Source of the DNA: Chara braunii
Lineage: Eukaryota > Streptophyta > Charophyceae > Charales > Characeae
Length of the DNA stretch: 21,993 nt
Reading direction: 5' to 3'
Assembly: GCA_003427395.1 (NCBI GenBank)
Contig: BFEA01000910.1
Coordinates: forward strand, 241,070 to 263,062
This document shows positions 8,542 to 19,267 of this stretch, piece after piece. The notes under the pieces are model-generated. The model worked only from the letters and a program-made list of their open reading frames with translations. It was not told where the DNA came from and ran no database searches. Made by a program: the position numbers and the translations under genes. Position 1 is the first letter of the stretch. The number at the start of each line of letters is the position of its first letter.

Positions 8542-8900
8542 ATCGGTGTACTCAATCTGAGTGCCCCTTGGCACGGCGAAATCGGTGTACTCAATCTGGG
8601 TGCCCCTTGGCACAGCAAAATCGGTGTACTCAATCTGGATGCCCCCTTGGCACAACAAAAATCGGTGTACTCAATCTGGGTGCCCCCTTGGNANAGCNAA
8701 ATCGGTGTACTCAATNTGGGTGCCCCCTTGGCACANCAAAATCGTTATACTCAGTTTGTGTGCCGCTTGGCACAGCAATAATCGATATANTCAGTTTGAG
8801 TNNCTNTTCTTGGNACGCCGCACACAAGTATACANCAACCCTTAATCCTCTGACACGGCGCACGAGGGGGTACAGCGACCCTCAGCCCTCAGATACAGCA
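8542..8900. repeat. ~40-bp minisatellite
   Basis: Units start at 8542, 8581, 8620, 8661, 8701, 8741 and 8781, a 39-41 bp period, with core ATCGGTGTACTCAATCTG and CCCCTTGGCACA. The array decays rightward into two looser units (ACGCCGCACAC and ACACGGCGCAC). N bases at about 8692-8832 show the assembly is uncertain here. Short open frames in both strands across it are by-products of the repeat. Confidence 0.85.
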
Positions 8901-9309
8901 AAAGTAAGCACAGAAAATGTAAGGGTACGAGCAGAAAGAAAAGGGGGCCTACTCATAAACAACCAGCCCGACTAAGGGAAATGACGGAAGTGAGTAGGGA
9001 GAAGGAGGAAGAAGAGAGAGCAAAAAGGAGCAAANGGGGAGAGAGATAGGAGAGNAGGCAGGGGAGAAGGCTATGGCCCTAGTGAGAACCAGGGCCGCTT
9101 TACTTCCCCAAGCAGCTCCACCCCTTTACCTCCCTCTTGCCTGCCTTGGACTTGCTTCAGTGCTGCAACTTCAGTCTGCCGATCCGCCAATGCTTCCGCA
9201 TTCCCGTAAGTGAGGGGCCTTCTTTTTTCTTGAGTGGCACGACCTCTCTTTTATAGTGAAGAGGTCAGGTGATCGGGCCCAAGTGCAGCAGTCCGAGGGC
9301 CAAAAATGG
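8901..9309. other. Unassigned; purine-rich stretch
   Basis: No gene seen. 8985-9070 is strongly purine-rich on the plus strand (GAAGGAGGAAGAAGAGAGAG and similar) and contains N bases at 9035 and 9055. The rest is mixed sequence leading into the palindromic array. Confidence 0.6.
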
Positions 9310-9870
9310 CACAGGCTTGTGCTAAAATTAGCACAGGCCTGCGCTAAAATTAGCGCGGGACTGGGACAGTCCCGACTTTGGGACACGAACAGTCAGTCCC
9401 GGGCTAAAAATAGCCCGGGCATACGCTAAATATAGCGCGGGCCTGTGCTAAAATTAGCACGGGACTGCGCTAAAAATAGCACAGGACTGGGACATTCCCG
9501 ACTTCGGAACACGAACGGTCAGCCCTGTGTTAAAAATAGCACGGGCCTGCGCTAAATATAGCGCAGGCCTGTGCTAAAATTAGCGTGGGACTGCGCTAAA
9601 ATTAGCGTGGGACTTGGCTAAAAATAGCGCGGGACTTGGCTAAAAATAGCGCGGGACTTGGGACAGCCCCGACCTTGGGATACGAACAGTCAGCCCCATG
9701 CTAAAAATAGCGTGGGCCTGCGCTATATTTAGCTCGAGCCTGCGCTAAAAATAACTCAGGCCTGCGCCAAAAATAGCGCAGCCAACGCTAAAAATAGCAC
9801 GGACCAATGCTAAAATTAATGTCGGGCTTGGGCTGGCCCGACTTTGGAATACTAAGGGTCGGCCTTGTTT
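9310..9870. repeat. 22-bp palindromic tandem array
   Basis: The core GCTAAAAWTAGC (variants GCTAAATATAGC and others) recurs with exact 22-bp spacing: 9321, 9343; 9403, 9425, 9447, 9469; 9529, 9551, 9573, 9595, 9617, 9639; 9700, 9722, 9744, 9766, 9787, 9809. Both the core and its junctions (for example AGCGCAGGCCTGYGCT) are near-palindromes. Groups are separated by 60-61 bp steps holding a spacer of the type GGGACAGTCCCGAC plus a CGAACAGTCAG element. Every unit can fold on itself. Confidence 0.9.
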
Positions 9871-10299
9871 TGAAAACATGACACCCCTCTTAGTCATAAT
9901 AAGGGCCCAATCCCGTATTCCCCTTGACCATTTCCGGCCGTGCTCTTCCCGACGCGGTAAGTTCGGTCCCAAGTGGTCAATTCTATTTTCCTCACTAACC
10001 CTTGGTCCGTTTTCAGTACCATTCGGACCGGGCCCCTACTAATCAGGCCCTTGTAGACGCGGCGGTTCAGCCCAAAAGCCGTGATTCGATCTCCATGGGG
10101 ATGGACCGTCGTGTCGTCTTGCCCACTGACTCGACCCAAGGGTCAAACCAGCGTGTCAACATTCTGCTGATCGTAACCACATGCAGCCCTATGGTGCGGA
10201 GGCTGACCGCGACGAGTCTACTATACATTGACGCGGCGCGCCGCTCTTCGACAACCATACCAAACCCCATTCCTGGCGTCCCCGCCAGAATCCCTCTAC
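9871..10299. other. Unassigned region before TATA box
   Basis: No gene seen. There is a small inverted repeat GGTCCG/CGGACC at about 10005-10030. Short open frames exist in both strands without recognisable domains. It may be the upstream region of the promoter candidate at 10300. Confidence 0.4.
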
Positions 10300-10306
10300 T
10301 ATAAAG
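10300..10306 (+). promoter_or_regulatory. Candidate TATA box
   Basis: TATAAAG in a GC-rich setting, followed by a pyrimidine-rich stretch (CTTGCTCTCATTATTCTCAC) suited to transcription start. It lies about 165 bp upstream of an ATG in good context at 10469. It could belong to that ORF or to an LTR promoter. Confidence 0.4.
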
Positions 10307-10468
10307 AGCCTAATATCTTACTTGCTCTCATTATTCTCACTAGAACTCGCATCATTAAGTGTGATGCGCTATTACGCTCTCGCGACTGCCACTGCTTTCA
10401 TCGCTCTCAACTTGCTTGCGCTCTTGCCGCGCTAGCGTTTACCGTCGCGCAGCTAATCAGCCTTTGTC

Positions 10469-10971
10469 ATGGCGCCAAAGACGCGAGGCTTGGGCGCTGG
10501 ACGTGGGAGAGGAGGACGACAGGGGAAGGCGCCAGATCGACTAATCGATCTGACGTACGAGGGGGAGAGATCCGAAGAGGAGGAGGAGGAGAGATGGGAA
10601 GGAACGCGCTTGCGCCATCGCCCAGAGGACCGGCGCGAGTGCACGCCGTCGCCGAGGTCAATGATGTACTATACATATAGATACGAGCAGTGCTACGGCA
10701 GTCCGCTTCCACGTTTCGAACCGCCCCTCGATCATACCCCTCGCCATACCATCCTTCTTCCTATGCTCAACCTCACCCTCGTCAACTCACCGTCCTGCCA
10801 CAGCCGCCTCGCCCTGCGCCACCGCCGTTGCCACGTGCACCAGAACCGCCCGTCGTCCACCAGGCTGCGCCGCCCGGCCATCGCTTGTGCGTCATGCTTG
10901 CGCTGTTTTTCATCTGCCTGCTTGAACTGTGCGGCCTCGTATGCTATCTGATATATAGAGGCATCATATAA
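10469..10971 (+). CDS. Hypothetical RG/acidic/Pro-rich ORF, probable frameshift
   Basis: ATG at 10469 has G at -3 and +4. Frame 2 reads MAPKTRGLGAGRGRGG, then an acidic run (ERSEEEEEERWEG), then a Tyr-rich piece (MMYYTYRYEQ) and stays open to 10951. From about 10730 the neighbouring frame (open 10681-10971) makes better protein sense: a Tyr/Pro-rich linker (YPSPYHPSSYAQP, PPRPAPPPLPRAPEPP) and a hydrophobic C-terminal segment (LCVMLALFFICLLELCGLVC) that could span a membrane. A frameshift near 10730 would join the two. Not recognised. It may be the 5' ORF of another element or a host gene fragment. Confidence 0.35.
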
Positions 10972-13084
10972 AACATATATGAATCATCAAAGTGCTCGCC
11001 CGCTAGGGCTCGAGTGCTTGCTCAATAAGGCATGGACCTCTGGTCCAAGCCACCATCAAAATCAAAGAAGGATTAGTCTTAGCAAGTTTGCGTGGTGCAG
11101 TCACCGCACGCCATTATCATGACCGCTCATGCAGCCCGATCATACTATCAATCCCGTTTTCTTGCATTATTAAATCAGTCTCAATCTTAGGTCAATCCCC
11201 TCATTAGGTTTGACCTTGTGCATCATCACAATTAGGCCCAATCTTAGGCCAAACCCTATCGTTAGGTCTGGTCTAGCAGTCCAAGTCTAAGTCCTGACCT
11301 ACTCGTCTCAACCTCATCAGATCAGTCCATCTCATCTGCACAACATAATCCTCATCATCATCTCAGTTACAGTCCAGCCACGGGTGGATATGGGACTAAT
11401 CATCGAACTCAGGATCATCTGGGTCATCTTGACCAAAGGCCGCCTCATAAGGGGGAAACATACCAAACCCCTTTCTATTTGTCTGCTGGCTTTGTGCCAC
11501 TTACTGTCGGGTCATACCAAACCCCGTTGTCTTCGTCTGGCTGTAGGGTACTTGCAAAACAGAGATCATGTCATGCCAAAAGAAATACGAGAAAAGGGTC
11601 TCCCCTAAAGACCCTTGCCAACACCCCTTCCTCACTCACTCTCAGAGTTTTACCTTTCGGCCTTCCAAGAGTGCCCCCGCTCGCCCTGGTGGGCTCCTTT
11701 GCTGACCCAACCCGGCAAGCAGAGCAAAGTCAGTCCTGAGTCATGGCGGTCCAACCACCCTCTGAGCCCTTGCTCAGAACAGCTCACGGGGAGCCGCACA
11801 CCCCTTCATGAAGCCCTCACTCCGATGAGTTCAGACCCATGGATCAGAAGCTCATTAGTCGACATCAGAGCATCTGTCTACTCACTTGACTTCTTGACTA
11901 ACGTCCGACTCTTTGCAACTGTGCGGGGAGCCAGCCAACACCCGACCAGACCCGACTGGTGAGTCAAAGCGAGTCCACAATTAAGCTTTGCAACAGTGGG
12001 CTAGGAGGCCATAATGGCCCTGTTGCCAGCTGAGCAGTGGATACCTAGCTTGGCCCGATGCCAAGGGAATGCCTCTGGAGACACGGCTCCCTAGAGACAT
12101 CCCGATCATAGTGATAGTAGGAGTCTACCACCTTGATCAGCCAATCGTCGGATTTAGACTGGGAGAGGCTCAGGATGCCTCCTTCCTTTCCAGCAGGCGG
12201 ACCAGGTCGCCACGCGACGACCCGAGAACGGCTAACCACCCGAGGGTTCGAGTCTATCAGCCACTATGGCTCGGACGCCCCGTCAACCCACCTAGCCTCT
12301 GAACCTGTGAGAACCTGCTTCAGGGAATCATCTCTTGCTCAAGAGGCGCAATTGAAACTCTCTACCTCTTCATGAAAGACATAAGTGCTGACACCGCAGG
12401 GGACGCCATTGTGGTTAGATTCTCGCCGGTGAACCGTTGCGAGAACCCGGCGGCTGCAGTGGGAACACTCCTTCCATCACGAAGAATGCAGCAAGCCCCG
12501 AACCGCTGTGATGCTGAGTGATCTTCGCCCCGACCACAAAATCGGACAGATCACTCCATCGACTATGACACATGACTGACTACCTATCCCTTCAGAGCTC
12601 GGTAGTGCCTAACCGCGAAGGCCCATCTGGAGAGGAACCCCATCCCGACGATGCTGAGTCCCTTGCCACTGGAATACTTCACTAGGTTAAGTACCACCCT
12701 CTTTCAGGAATAACCAATCAACTTGTGTCAGATGATGCTAGGCAATCCTCCTTACGCTATCGTACTAGGAGGTTGCCCCATCAATTGAGCGCTGACTTAT
12801 GAGAGGAAGAAAACATATTTTCACATTATCCCACAGCCATTCATTCCACAATGCCATGCAGATCAATAAAATACAATAAGAGGCAAGAACTAAAATCCCA
12901 ATAACTGCCTCCCAATCCCCCAGGCATATCCCAGGACTGACACGTGACAAGCCAGATACAATGCAATGAACTGAAATTTAAAATTTTAACTTACATTCAT
13001 ACAAAACCGGGGCCAATCTGGGCCCGGCAGACACATGAGTCCACCATTGAGCCGAGCCATCATAGGCTGCTCGTATCTAGCTCC
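10972..13084. other. Long unassigned region
   Basis: No supportable gene. Open frames here are short and lack domains. A loose 56-bp repeat with CATACCAAACCCC at 11458 and 11514 is visible. A CAACAG/CTGTTG inverted repeat lies at about 11990-12026. The region could be LTR or 3' untranslated sequence of the minus-strand integrase element, but I see no LTR partner in the window. Confidence 0.4.
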
Positions 13085-13700
13085 GGCATCCGAAATCATA
13101 TCATAATCATAGCAAGCCGACTATCGGCTGCAGCTGGCGGCATACGGGCCACGTCCCAGCGTATAATCATCATCTATAGTTGGCGGCTCACTGGCCACGT
13201 CCCAACACATAATCATCATCAATAGTTGGCGGCACACTGACCACGTTCCAGCACATAATCATCATGAGTAGCTGGCGGCACACTGTCCACGTCCCAGTAC
13301 ATCATCATCATCAGTAGCTGGCGGCACACTGTCCACGTCCCAGCACATCATCATCATCTGTAGCTGGCGGCAACACTGTCCACGTCCCAACATATAATCA
13401 TCGTCTGTAGCTGGCGGCAACACTGTCCACGTCCGAGCATATAATCATCGTCTGTAGCTGGCGGCAACACTGTCCACGTCCCAACATATAATCATCGTCT
13501 GAAGTTGGCGGCACACTGTCCACGGCCCAGCATATAATCATCGTCTGAAGCTGGCGGCACACTGTCCACGTCCCAGCATAAAATCATCGTCTGTAGCTGG
13601 CGGCAACACTGGCCATATCCCAGCATATAATGATCCCGCGGTTGGCGGCACACTGACCACATCCCAACCAATGTTGAGGGCACACTGGCCACGACCCAGC
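13085..13700. repeat. 46-47 bp minisatellite
   Basis: About 12 units, located by AGYTGGCGGC at 13132, 13178, 13224, 13270, 13316, 13362, 13409, 13456, 13503, 13549, 13595 and about 13640. Each unit contains ACTGNCCACGTCCCA and ATAATCATC. Period is 46 bp, becoming 47 in the middle where GGCGGCACAC gains an A (GGCGGCAACAC). The array begins just past the stop of the minus-strand integrase and would be in its 3' region. Confidence 0.9.
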
Positions 13701-13715
13701 ATGTCCAGGCTGATG

Positions 13716-14978
13716 CTAGACGGGTCTCGGGCCTCGCCCCATCAATTTGTCCGAACTCGGAATCAAATCTGAATCTCTGAGTATTAATTTTCGGAGCCGG
13801 GAGCCGGATACTATACCATGGGATTTCGTTCCATCCATCTCAGCTAACTCATAGGCCTTGCCTTCAACCTCTCTGATGATCCTGAAAGGTCCCATCCACC
13901 TGGCCTCCAATCTCTTGGTCCACTGCGTCTCGAGAGATGCATCATGCAGAAGTACAATATCCCCGACCTGAAGTCGTTCCTTCCTGATGTACCTCTTGAT
14001 GTTCAATCGCGTTTGGTCAGATAACCTGCTGTCTGACATCCTCTTTGTGGCCTCGATTATGGCCTCATCCACTTCCTTGATCTGCCTGATCCTCAGTCTC
14101 AGCAACTCCTCTGTGGAGTATGACTCTCTCTGCGCCTCATGGGTCTAGGTCTCAACCAGGTTCTCAATGGGAGAAGTAGCATACCGACCGTACCAGAGTG
14201 TACCATGTGCATAACCTGTAGTCCGTTTGACAGTCACATTGTCAGCATAGACAGCCGCTCTCAAGAAGGATGGTCAGCTTCTAGAATCACCTCAACACCA
14301 TTTTGATATAGCATCCTTTAGAGTCATGTGACCTCTTTCCACTGGTGCATTAGCCTGAGGATGATATGGTGTCACAAATCTGACCCTGACTCCAAGTCTG
14401 AACATGAGTTTTCTGACCATCTCGTTCTTGAATTCCGACCCCTGATCAGCCACAAACTCACGTATGAAGGGGTACCTTAGGTAGATTTCCTCGATCCAAT
14501 CTGCCACTGTTTTTGCGGTTTTCTTACGGATGGTTTTTGCTTCAACATAACCAGATATATTGTCTCTCATATTTATTATATATTTCATTCCATCCTCACC
14601 AGGTGGCATAGTAATTAGATCAAGGTGAACAGTACTACCAGGCTCAACAAGAACAGTAGGGTATAGGGGTTCAATCAATCTCATAGATGACCTTTTCTGA
14701 CAGGCTTCACATGACTTACAATATCTCATAACCATATCCCTCAGACCATCCCAGTGATATAGTCGAGATACTTTATAGTATGTATCATCAGCACCCCTAT
14801 GAACCCCTACTAGACCTTCATGCAGCGCCGCGATCACCTTTAGTTGCCTTTCTCTACCACACACCACTCTCAGCGGCGGTAGTCCTTCCTTAGCATCCAC
14901 AAAAAGGTGACCCCTACGTAGTCTAAAGGTCCTCTTTGTTCTCTCATGGTAGAACTCGTTCAAGTGATTACTCCGGAG
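13716..14978 (-). pseudogene. int: Ty3/Gypsy integrase, three in-frame stops
   Basis: A single minus-strand frame runs from 14978 to the stop at 13716, broken by TGA (14292-14294), a second TGA a few codons on, and a TAG near 14148. Order of domains: HHCC zinc-binding region (LHEGLVGVHRG then CKSCEACQKR); catalytic core with D in HLDLITM, D in VADQGSEF and E in APVERGH, D and E separated by 35 residues; then a C-terminal GPF module (RWMGPFRIIREVEGKAYEL). The protein is cut at its N-terminus exactly at the LTR copy starting at 14979, so RNase H and RT are missing. It resembles the integrase expected for the RT at 7448-8285 but lies on the opposite strand. The motifs leave little doubt about the enzyme. 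Confidence 0.88.
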
Positions 14979-15738
14979 TGTCGCGGACGAGGAGATGGCG
15001 AGATGTATGGCATATATCAGCAAGATTGATCCTGCGACATCTTTTGACATCAGCTATGTGGTCCCAGAGTCGATAGCCACTCAGGTTCTCAATGATGAGG
15101 ACCAGCGTGTACCAGATACGGAGTCCCAGACAGTCGAGCCCACTCATGAGGGGGTACCACTTGTCGTTATTGATTGAGGCTCGTATCTTCTAGTCACTGA
15201 GATGTACTATGACATTATTATGATTTAGCAGTGACTGCAGCCCCCGTTTTATGGCTGTTTCCTGCATTCTCTCTATACTACTCTTCAATCTCGTGTCTCT
15301 GGTCATGCTCTTGCAGAGTCTGGTTTCTCGTCTTTTCATCCTCTCAGTATCATTTGATTTATGACACATGTTCGATTATGCATGGAATGTTGATGTATGA
15401 AATAACAAGTTATTTATCACTCCGTATTATAACAGGTTACACTCAAGGCTACTTGAAGGACTCCTGGATAATAGGGACTCCGGTGACTTTGAGTCTAACC
15501 TTTATACGGGGTCAGGTGCAGGCGATAAAATCGAACGCCTCACTCTAAGCCGTGTCGCCGCTGGCAGGAGGGATAACCCTGACTACTCGACTGTGTGACA
15601 AAGGCTGCTTGTGAATACACTTCTAATTTCCCTAAAACTTTCCAAAATCCTGCGTGACAGCCTGCCAGTCCACCAACCCACCGCACTCGGCCCGGGGAGG
15701 GACATCGAACCAGGCCCTGGAACGGTGGAGGCGCGACA
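14979..15738 (+). mobile_element. Second LTR copy (3' or solo)
   Basis: About 97% identical to 1105-1864, same orientation and same length. It starts TGTCGCG and ends CGCGACA, a perfect 7-bp terminal inverted pair. No primer-binding site follows, consistent with a 3' LTR or a solo LTR. Flanks CGGAG and CCGTG do not make a target-site duplication. Its first 66 codons remain open (VADEEMARCMAYISKID to VPLVVID), matching the end of ORF X. Confidence 0.7.
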
Positions 15739-15940
15739 CCGTGCCTTGAGCTAGATTAGCCATCTTTCAATGTGATTTGCCGAACCCTCTCTCGCTATCA
15801 CTGTCTTTTTCGGGGGAGTCAGAAGAGAGGGTGGTACGTATCGGAAGATGTTCTTACTGGGGCCGTCGTTAATGGGGTGGGTCTGTCTAGATAGGATAGA
15901 GATGGACTTGATGTGAGATGTGGGGCAGGGGCAGGGTTAG
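15739..15940. other. Unassigned spacer after LTR
   Basis: No gene or continuation of the integrase element is seen here. Mixed composition, turning G-rich at the right end. Confidence 0.5.
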
Positions 15941-17790
15941 TTGGACCAGGTGAAGGCGTCCTGGGGCCGTGGCATAAGATCAGGATCGAGAGGGAATCAA
16001 AGCGGGTTGGGATCAGGGGTGAAGTGGGGGCGAGTGGGAGTCGAGGTGGGTTGGGATCGTAGTGGGTCGAGATCAGGGGCGAAGTGGGAGCGGGTGGGAG
16101 TCGAGGTGAGTCAAGATCGAAGCGGGTCGAGGTCGGGAGGGAGTCGAAAGGTGATGGGGCTGGGATCGGGTGGGAGTCGAATTGGGTTGGGATCGGGATC
16201 GAATGGGGGTCGAGGTGAGATCAGGTAAGAGTCGAGATGGCTTGGATCCGAGTCGGGGGGGAAATCAAACAGGGTCGGGACCAGGGGCGAAGTGAGGGCG
16301 TAATTTCTGGATCGGGGTGGGTGGGCGTTGGGGTTGGATGGGGTCGGGGTTGGGCGAGAGTCGAGGTGGGTCGGGATCGGAGGTGAGGTGGGAGCGGGTG
16401 GAAGTCAATGTGGGTTGGGGACGAAGTGGGTCGGGATCAGGTGGAGGTCGAAGTAGGTTGGGGTTGGAATCGGGAGGGAGTTGAAGTGAATTGGGATCGG
16501 GGTCTGGTGGGAGTAGTCGTGGGATCGGGTATGAGTCGAAAATGGGTCGGGATCGGGGTCGGGAGGGGATCAGCGCGGGAAGGGATCGGGGGTGAAGTGG
16601 GGGCGGGTGGGAAGTCGAGGCGAGCTGGGATCGAAGTGGGTCACGGTCGGGGGCGAAGTGGGAGCGGGTGGGAGTCGAGGTGAGTAGGGATCAAAATGGG
16701 TCGGGGTCGGGAGGGAGTCGAAAGGTGTTGGGATTGGGGTCGGATGGGAGTCGGCGTAGGTTGGGATCGGGATCGAATGGGAGTCGAAGTGGGATTGGAT
16801 AAAAGTCGAGATGGGTTGGGGTCGGAGACCGGGGGGAGATCAAGGTGTGTCGGGACCAGAGGCAGAGCGAGGGCGGGCGGGAATCGAGGCGAGCTGGGAT
16901 CGAAGTAGGTCGGGATCGAGGGCAATGTGGGAGCGGGTGGGAGTCTAGGTGAGATGGAATCGAAGAGGGTCGGGATGGGGGGCAAGGTGAGAGCGGGCGT
17001 GAGTCGGGGTGAGTTAGGATCGGAGTGGGATGGAATCGGGTGGGAGTCGGGTGAGTTGGGATTGGGATTGGGTAGGAGTCGAAGTGGGTTGGGATCAGAA
17101 TCGGGATGGAATGGAAGTGGGTCTGGATCGGGGGCGAAGTAAGGGCAGGTGGGAATTGAGGTGATTGGGATTGAAGTGGGTTGGAAGCGGGGGCGAGGTG
17201 GGGGCGGGCGGGAGTCCGGGTGATTAGGATCGAGGTGGGTCGGGATGGGGGGTAAATTGGGAGTGGGCGTGAGTCAAGGTGGGTTAGGATCAAAGTGGAT
17301 TGGGGTGGGGTGGGGGTTGAAGTGGGTTGGGATTGGGACCGGATAGGAGTAAAAGTGGGTTGGGGTCGGAGTCGAAGTGGGACGAGATCGGGGTGAAGAT
17401 GGGATCGAGTGGACGTTGAAGTGGGTCAGGATCGGGAGGCGAAGAGTGGGAGGTGGAAGGGTGAGAGTCAAAGTGTTTGGGGATCGGGATCGGGTGGGCG
17501 TCGAAGAGGGTCAGGATCGGGTGGGAGTTGAAGTGGGTAGGGATTGGGGCCGGGTTGAAGTGGGTTGGAGTCGGGATCGAAGACGAGGTAGGTTGGAGTT
17601 GGGATCGGGTAGGGGTCGAAAAAGGGGTAGATTGGGAGTCGAAGTGGGTTGGGATGTAGATTGGGAGGGCGTCGAAGTGAGTTGGGGGCAGGGTCGAGAT
17701 GGGGATGGGTGGGTCGGATGGGATCTTGGTGAGGGGAACAAGAAAGGATTGGGGTGGGTTAGTGGGGCGGTGGGAATGAGGGGAGGGAGC
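15941..17790 (+). repeat. G-rich repeat with ~576-bp higher-order period
   Basis: Degenerate short units of the type GTGGGAGTCGAAGTGGG and TTGGGATCGGGATCG fill 1.85 kb with strong G-over-C skew on the plus strand. Blocks recur at a longer step: GTGGGAGCGGGTGGGAGTCG at about 16086 and 16662, GGGAGGGAGTCGAAAGGTG at about 16135 and 16711, and GATCGGGATCGAATGGG at about 16190 and 16766. A third, more diverged copy seems to start near 17240. Open frames on both strands, including a Pro/Ser-rich 200-codon one on minus, arise from the composition. G-runs could form quadruplexes. Confidence 0.85.
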
Positions 17791-19261
17791 GTTTAGCTCT
17801 CACTCGAAAGATTCTTGATTTACGGCCGGTCCGTCTTTGGCGATCAGGTAGCTGCAATGACAAAGCGCGGAGGACGATACTCCAAGGATTCGGTGAAGGT
17901 TCCTCGTCGACGGCTCATGGTTCCCTTCTTGCTTAGTGAAGGTACAAATTCTGTACTTGGGGCTTCGCGGGCTGCTGATGTGGGCGTCCTCTGAAGACTA
18001 CTAAAGTCAGTTAGCATGACATCGAGCACGGTGCAAAGCGCCCACACGTGGCGAGGCGCGCACACGTGCACGCGCGCGTAAGCTTACAGCTATGGCTGGC
18101 CTTGTCGGCGACGAGCGTCGAGTGGGGGGTGCGAGCCTAGCGCAGTGTTACGCTAACCGAGCGGCGCAGTCGCGAAAAACAGCGTGAACCGCCCCTCACA
18201 GCGTCGTTTTTTTCATACTATCAGCTATTGCAAGGAACATGAATATGGACGAAGTACAGAAATCCAGAATGCAAAATCACACTGAAGTCCAAGTAGTCAA
18301 AGCCAGAGCAGATAGCACAATGGAACCGAGTAACCATCCGTTTGAGAATAATACAGAAGAATCGTGAGTCAATGTCCAAGCCCAACAGGGCAACACCAAC
18401 AGCATAACCCAATGTAGCTCTCTCTTGTGAATGGCGCCAGGCGCCCTATCTACTCTACATACTAAGCCTACAACTACAGCAATGAAAGCAACCAGACAAC
18501 TTGACTACCAGCGAGTGATGATGTCAACACCATTGCCGACCTCCACCTCCACCAGGTACGTGTCCTCTTCACCCACACTCTCCCTTGTTACCCACACAGC
18601 GCCCTTCACCTTCGAAGAACCACCTTCCCTCACCTCCCCTGCGCCCTCTGCAGCCCGGCTATGGCCGCCAAGCGCCCAGTGCACAGGCAGCGCCCTACCG
18701 CCTAGCGCATGCCTGCCTTGCACCCTGTCTTAGCGCAGCGCAGCAGCTCGCATTAGCGCAGCGTGCCGGCATTGCTCGCAATGGCCACGATCCCTGCCCA
18801 CTCGCCCTGCTTGCCTATATGTCAGTGCTGCGTGTGGGCGGTCTCCCTTCAGCCTGCGACCGGGCCCCAGTGGCTGAACCCAACCCGATACAGTTGAGGC
18901 CCGGGGCAATGCAGTTGCGCCTCTTTCATCAAGGCCGGCGGCCAGATTCAGATAGTGGGCCGATTTCCCTTTGGCATTTTCGGCGTCTATACCCAGCATG
19001 CATTGTCGGCCTCACATTCAAGTGCCCAGGGCCTAACTAACTCAGAGGCCCTGGGATCTCCACATTTGCAGAGATTCGAGACTCGGTGCACTCCAACCAA
19101 CTGGCGTGCTGCAATTGTATGGACCCCACTTCGGGAAATGTTTGCACAGAGGGCTCTTGTTGATTTGCTGGCCCACCTTCACTTAGGGCGGGCACTAGGC
19201 TTGCTGGGGCCTTATCCCAGAACATGTACATCATGGCAAGGCCCCTTCTTGAGGGCTCAAT
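17791..19261. other. Unassigned region
   Basis: No supportable gene. Contents noted: a CACGTG-rich, alternating CG stretch at about 18043-18080; a T-run at about 18205-18213; GC-rich sequence with several GCGCAGCG motifs near 18140 and 18735; and C-rich sequence at 18540-18720. The right part probably includes the 3' LTR of the minus-strand chromovirus. Confidence 0.4.
19025..19055. other. Perfect 10-bp stem inverted repeat
   Basis: CCCAGGGCCT at 19025-19034 pairs with AGGCCCTGGG at 19046-19055, loop 11 nt. It lies 4 bp inside the left copy of a 12-bp direct repeat (CCTCACATTCAA at 19010-19021 and 19262-19273). It may be an LTR terminator or processing hairpin. Confidence 0.6.
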
Positions 19262-19267
19262 CCTCAC

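Noticed and set aside
9310-9870. Palindromic array considered as a CRISPR array
   Set aside because: Ten-base junctions between cores are themselves repeated and palindromic, so there are no spacers.
12390-12420. TGGCGTCCCCTGCGG on the minus strand as a possible primer-binding site
   Set aside because: It does not fit a tRNA 3' end that I can name and no LTR edge is visible beside it.
13085-13700. Regular repeats considered as a CRISPR array
   Set aside because: Units are continuous tandem repeats without unique spacers, in a eukaryotic setting.
1100-15743. Target-site duplication for a 14.6-kb full element or a solo LTR at 14979
   Set aside because: Flanks CGAAG (left of 1105), CGGAG (left of 14979) and CCGTG (right of 15738) do not match as duplications.
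16691-17293. 200-codon minus-strand Pro/Ser-rich open frame, with similar open frames on both strands at 15941-17796
   Set aside because: The frames follow the G-rich repeat and its stop-poor composition; no domain and no non-repetitive sequence.
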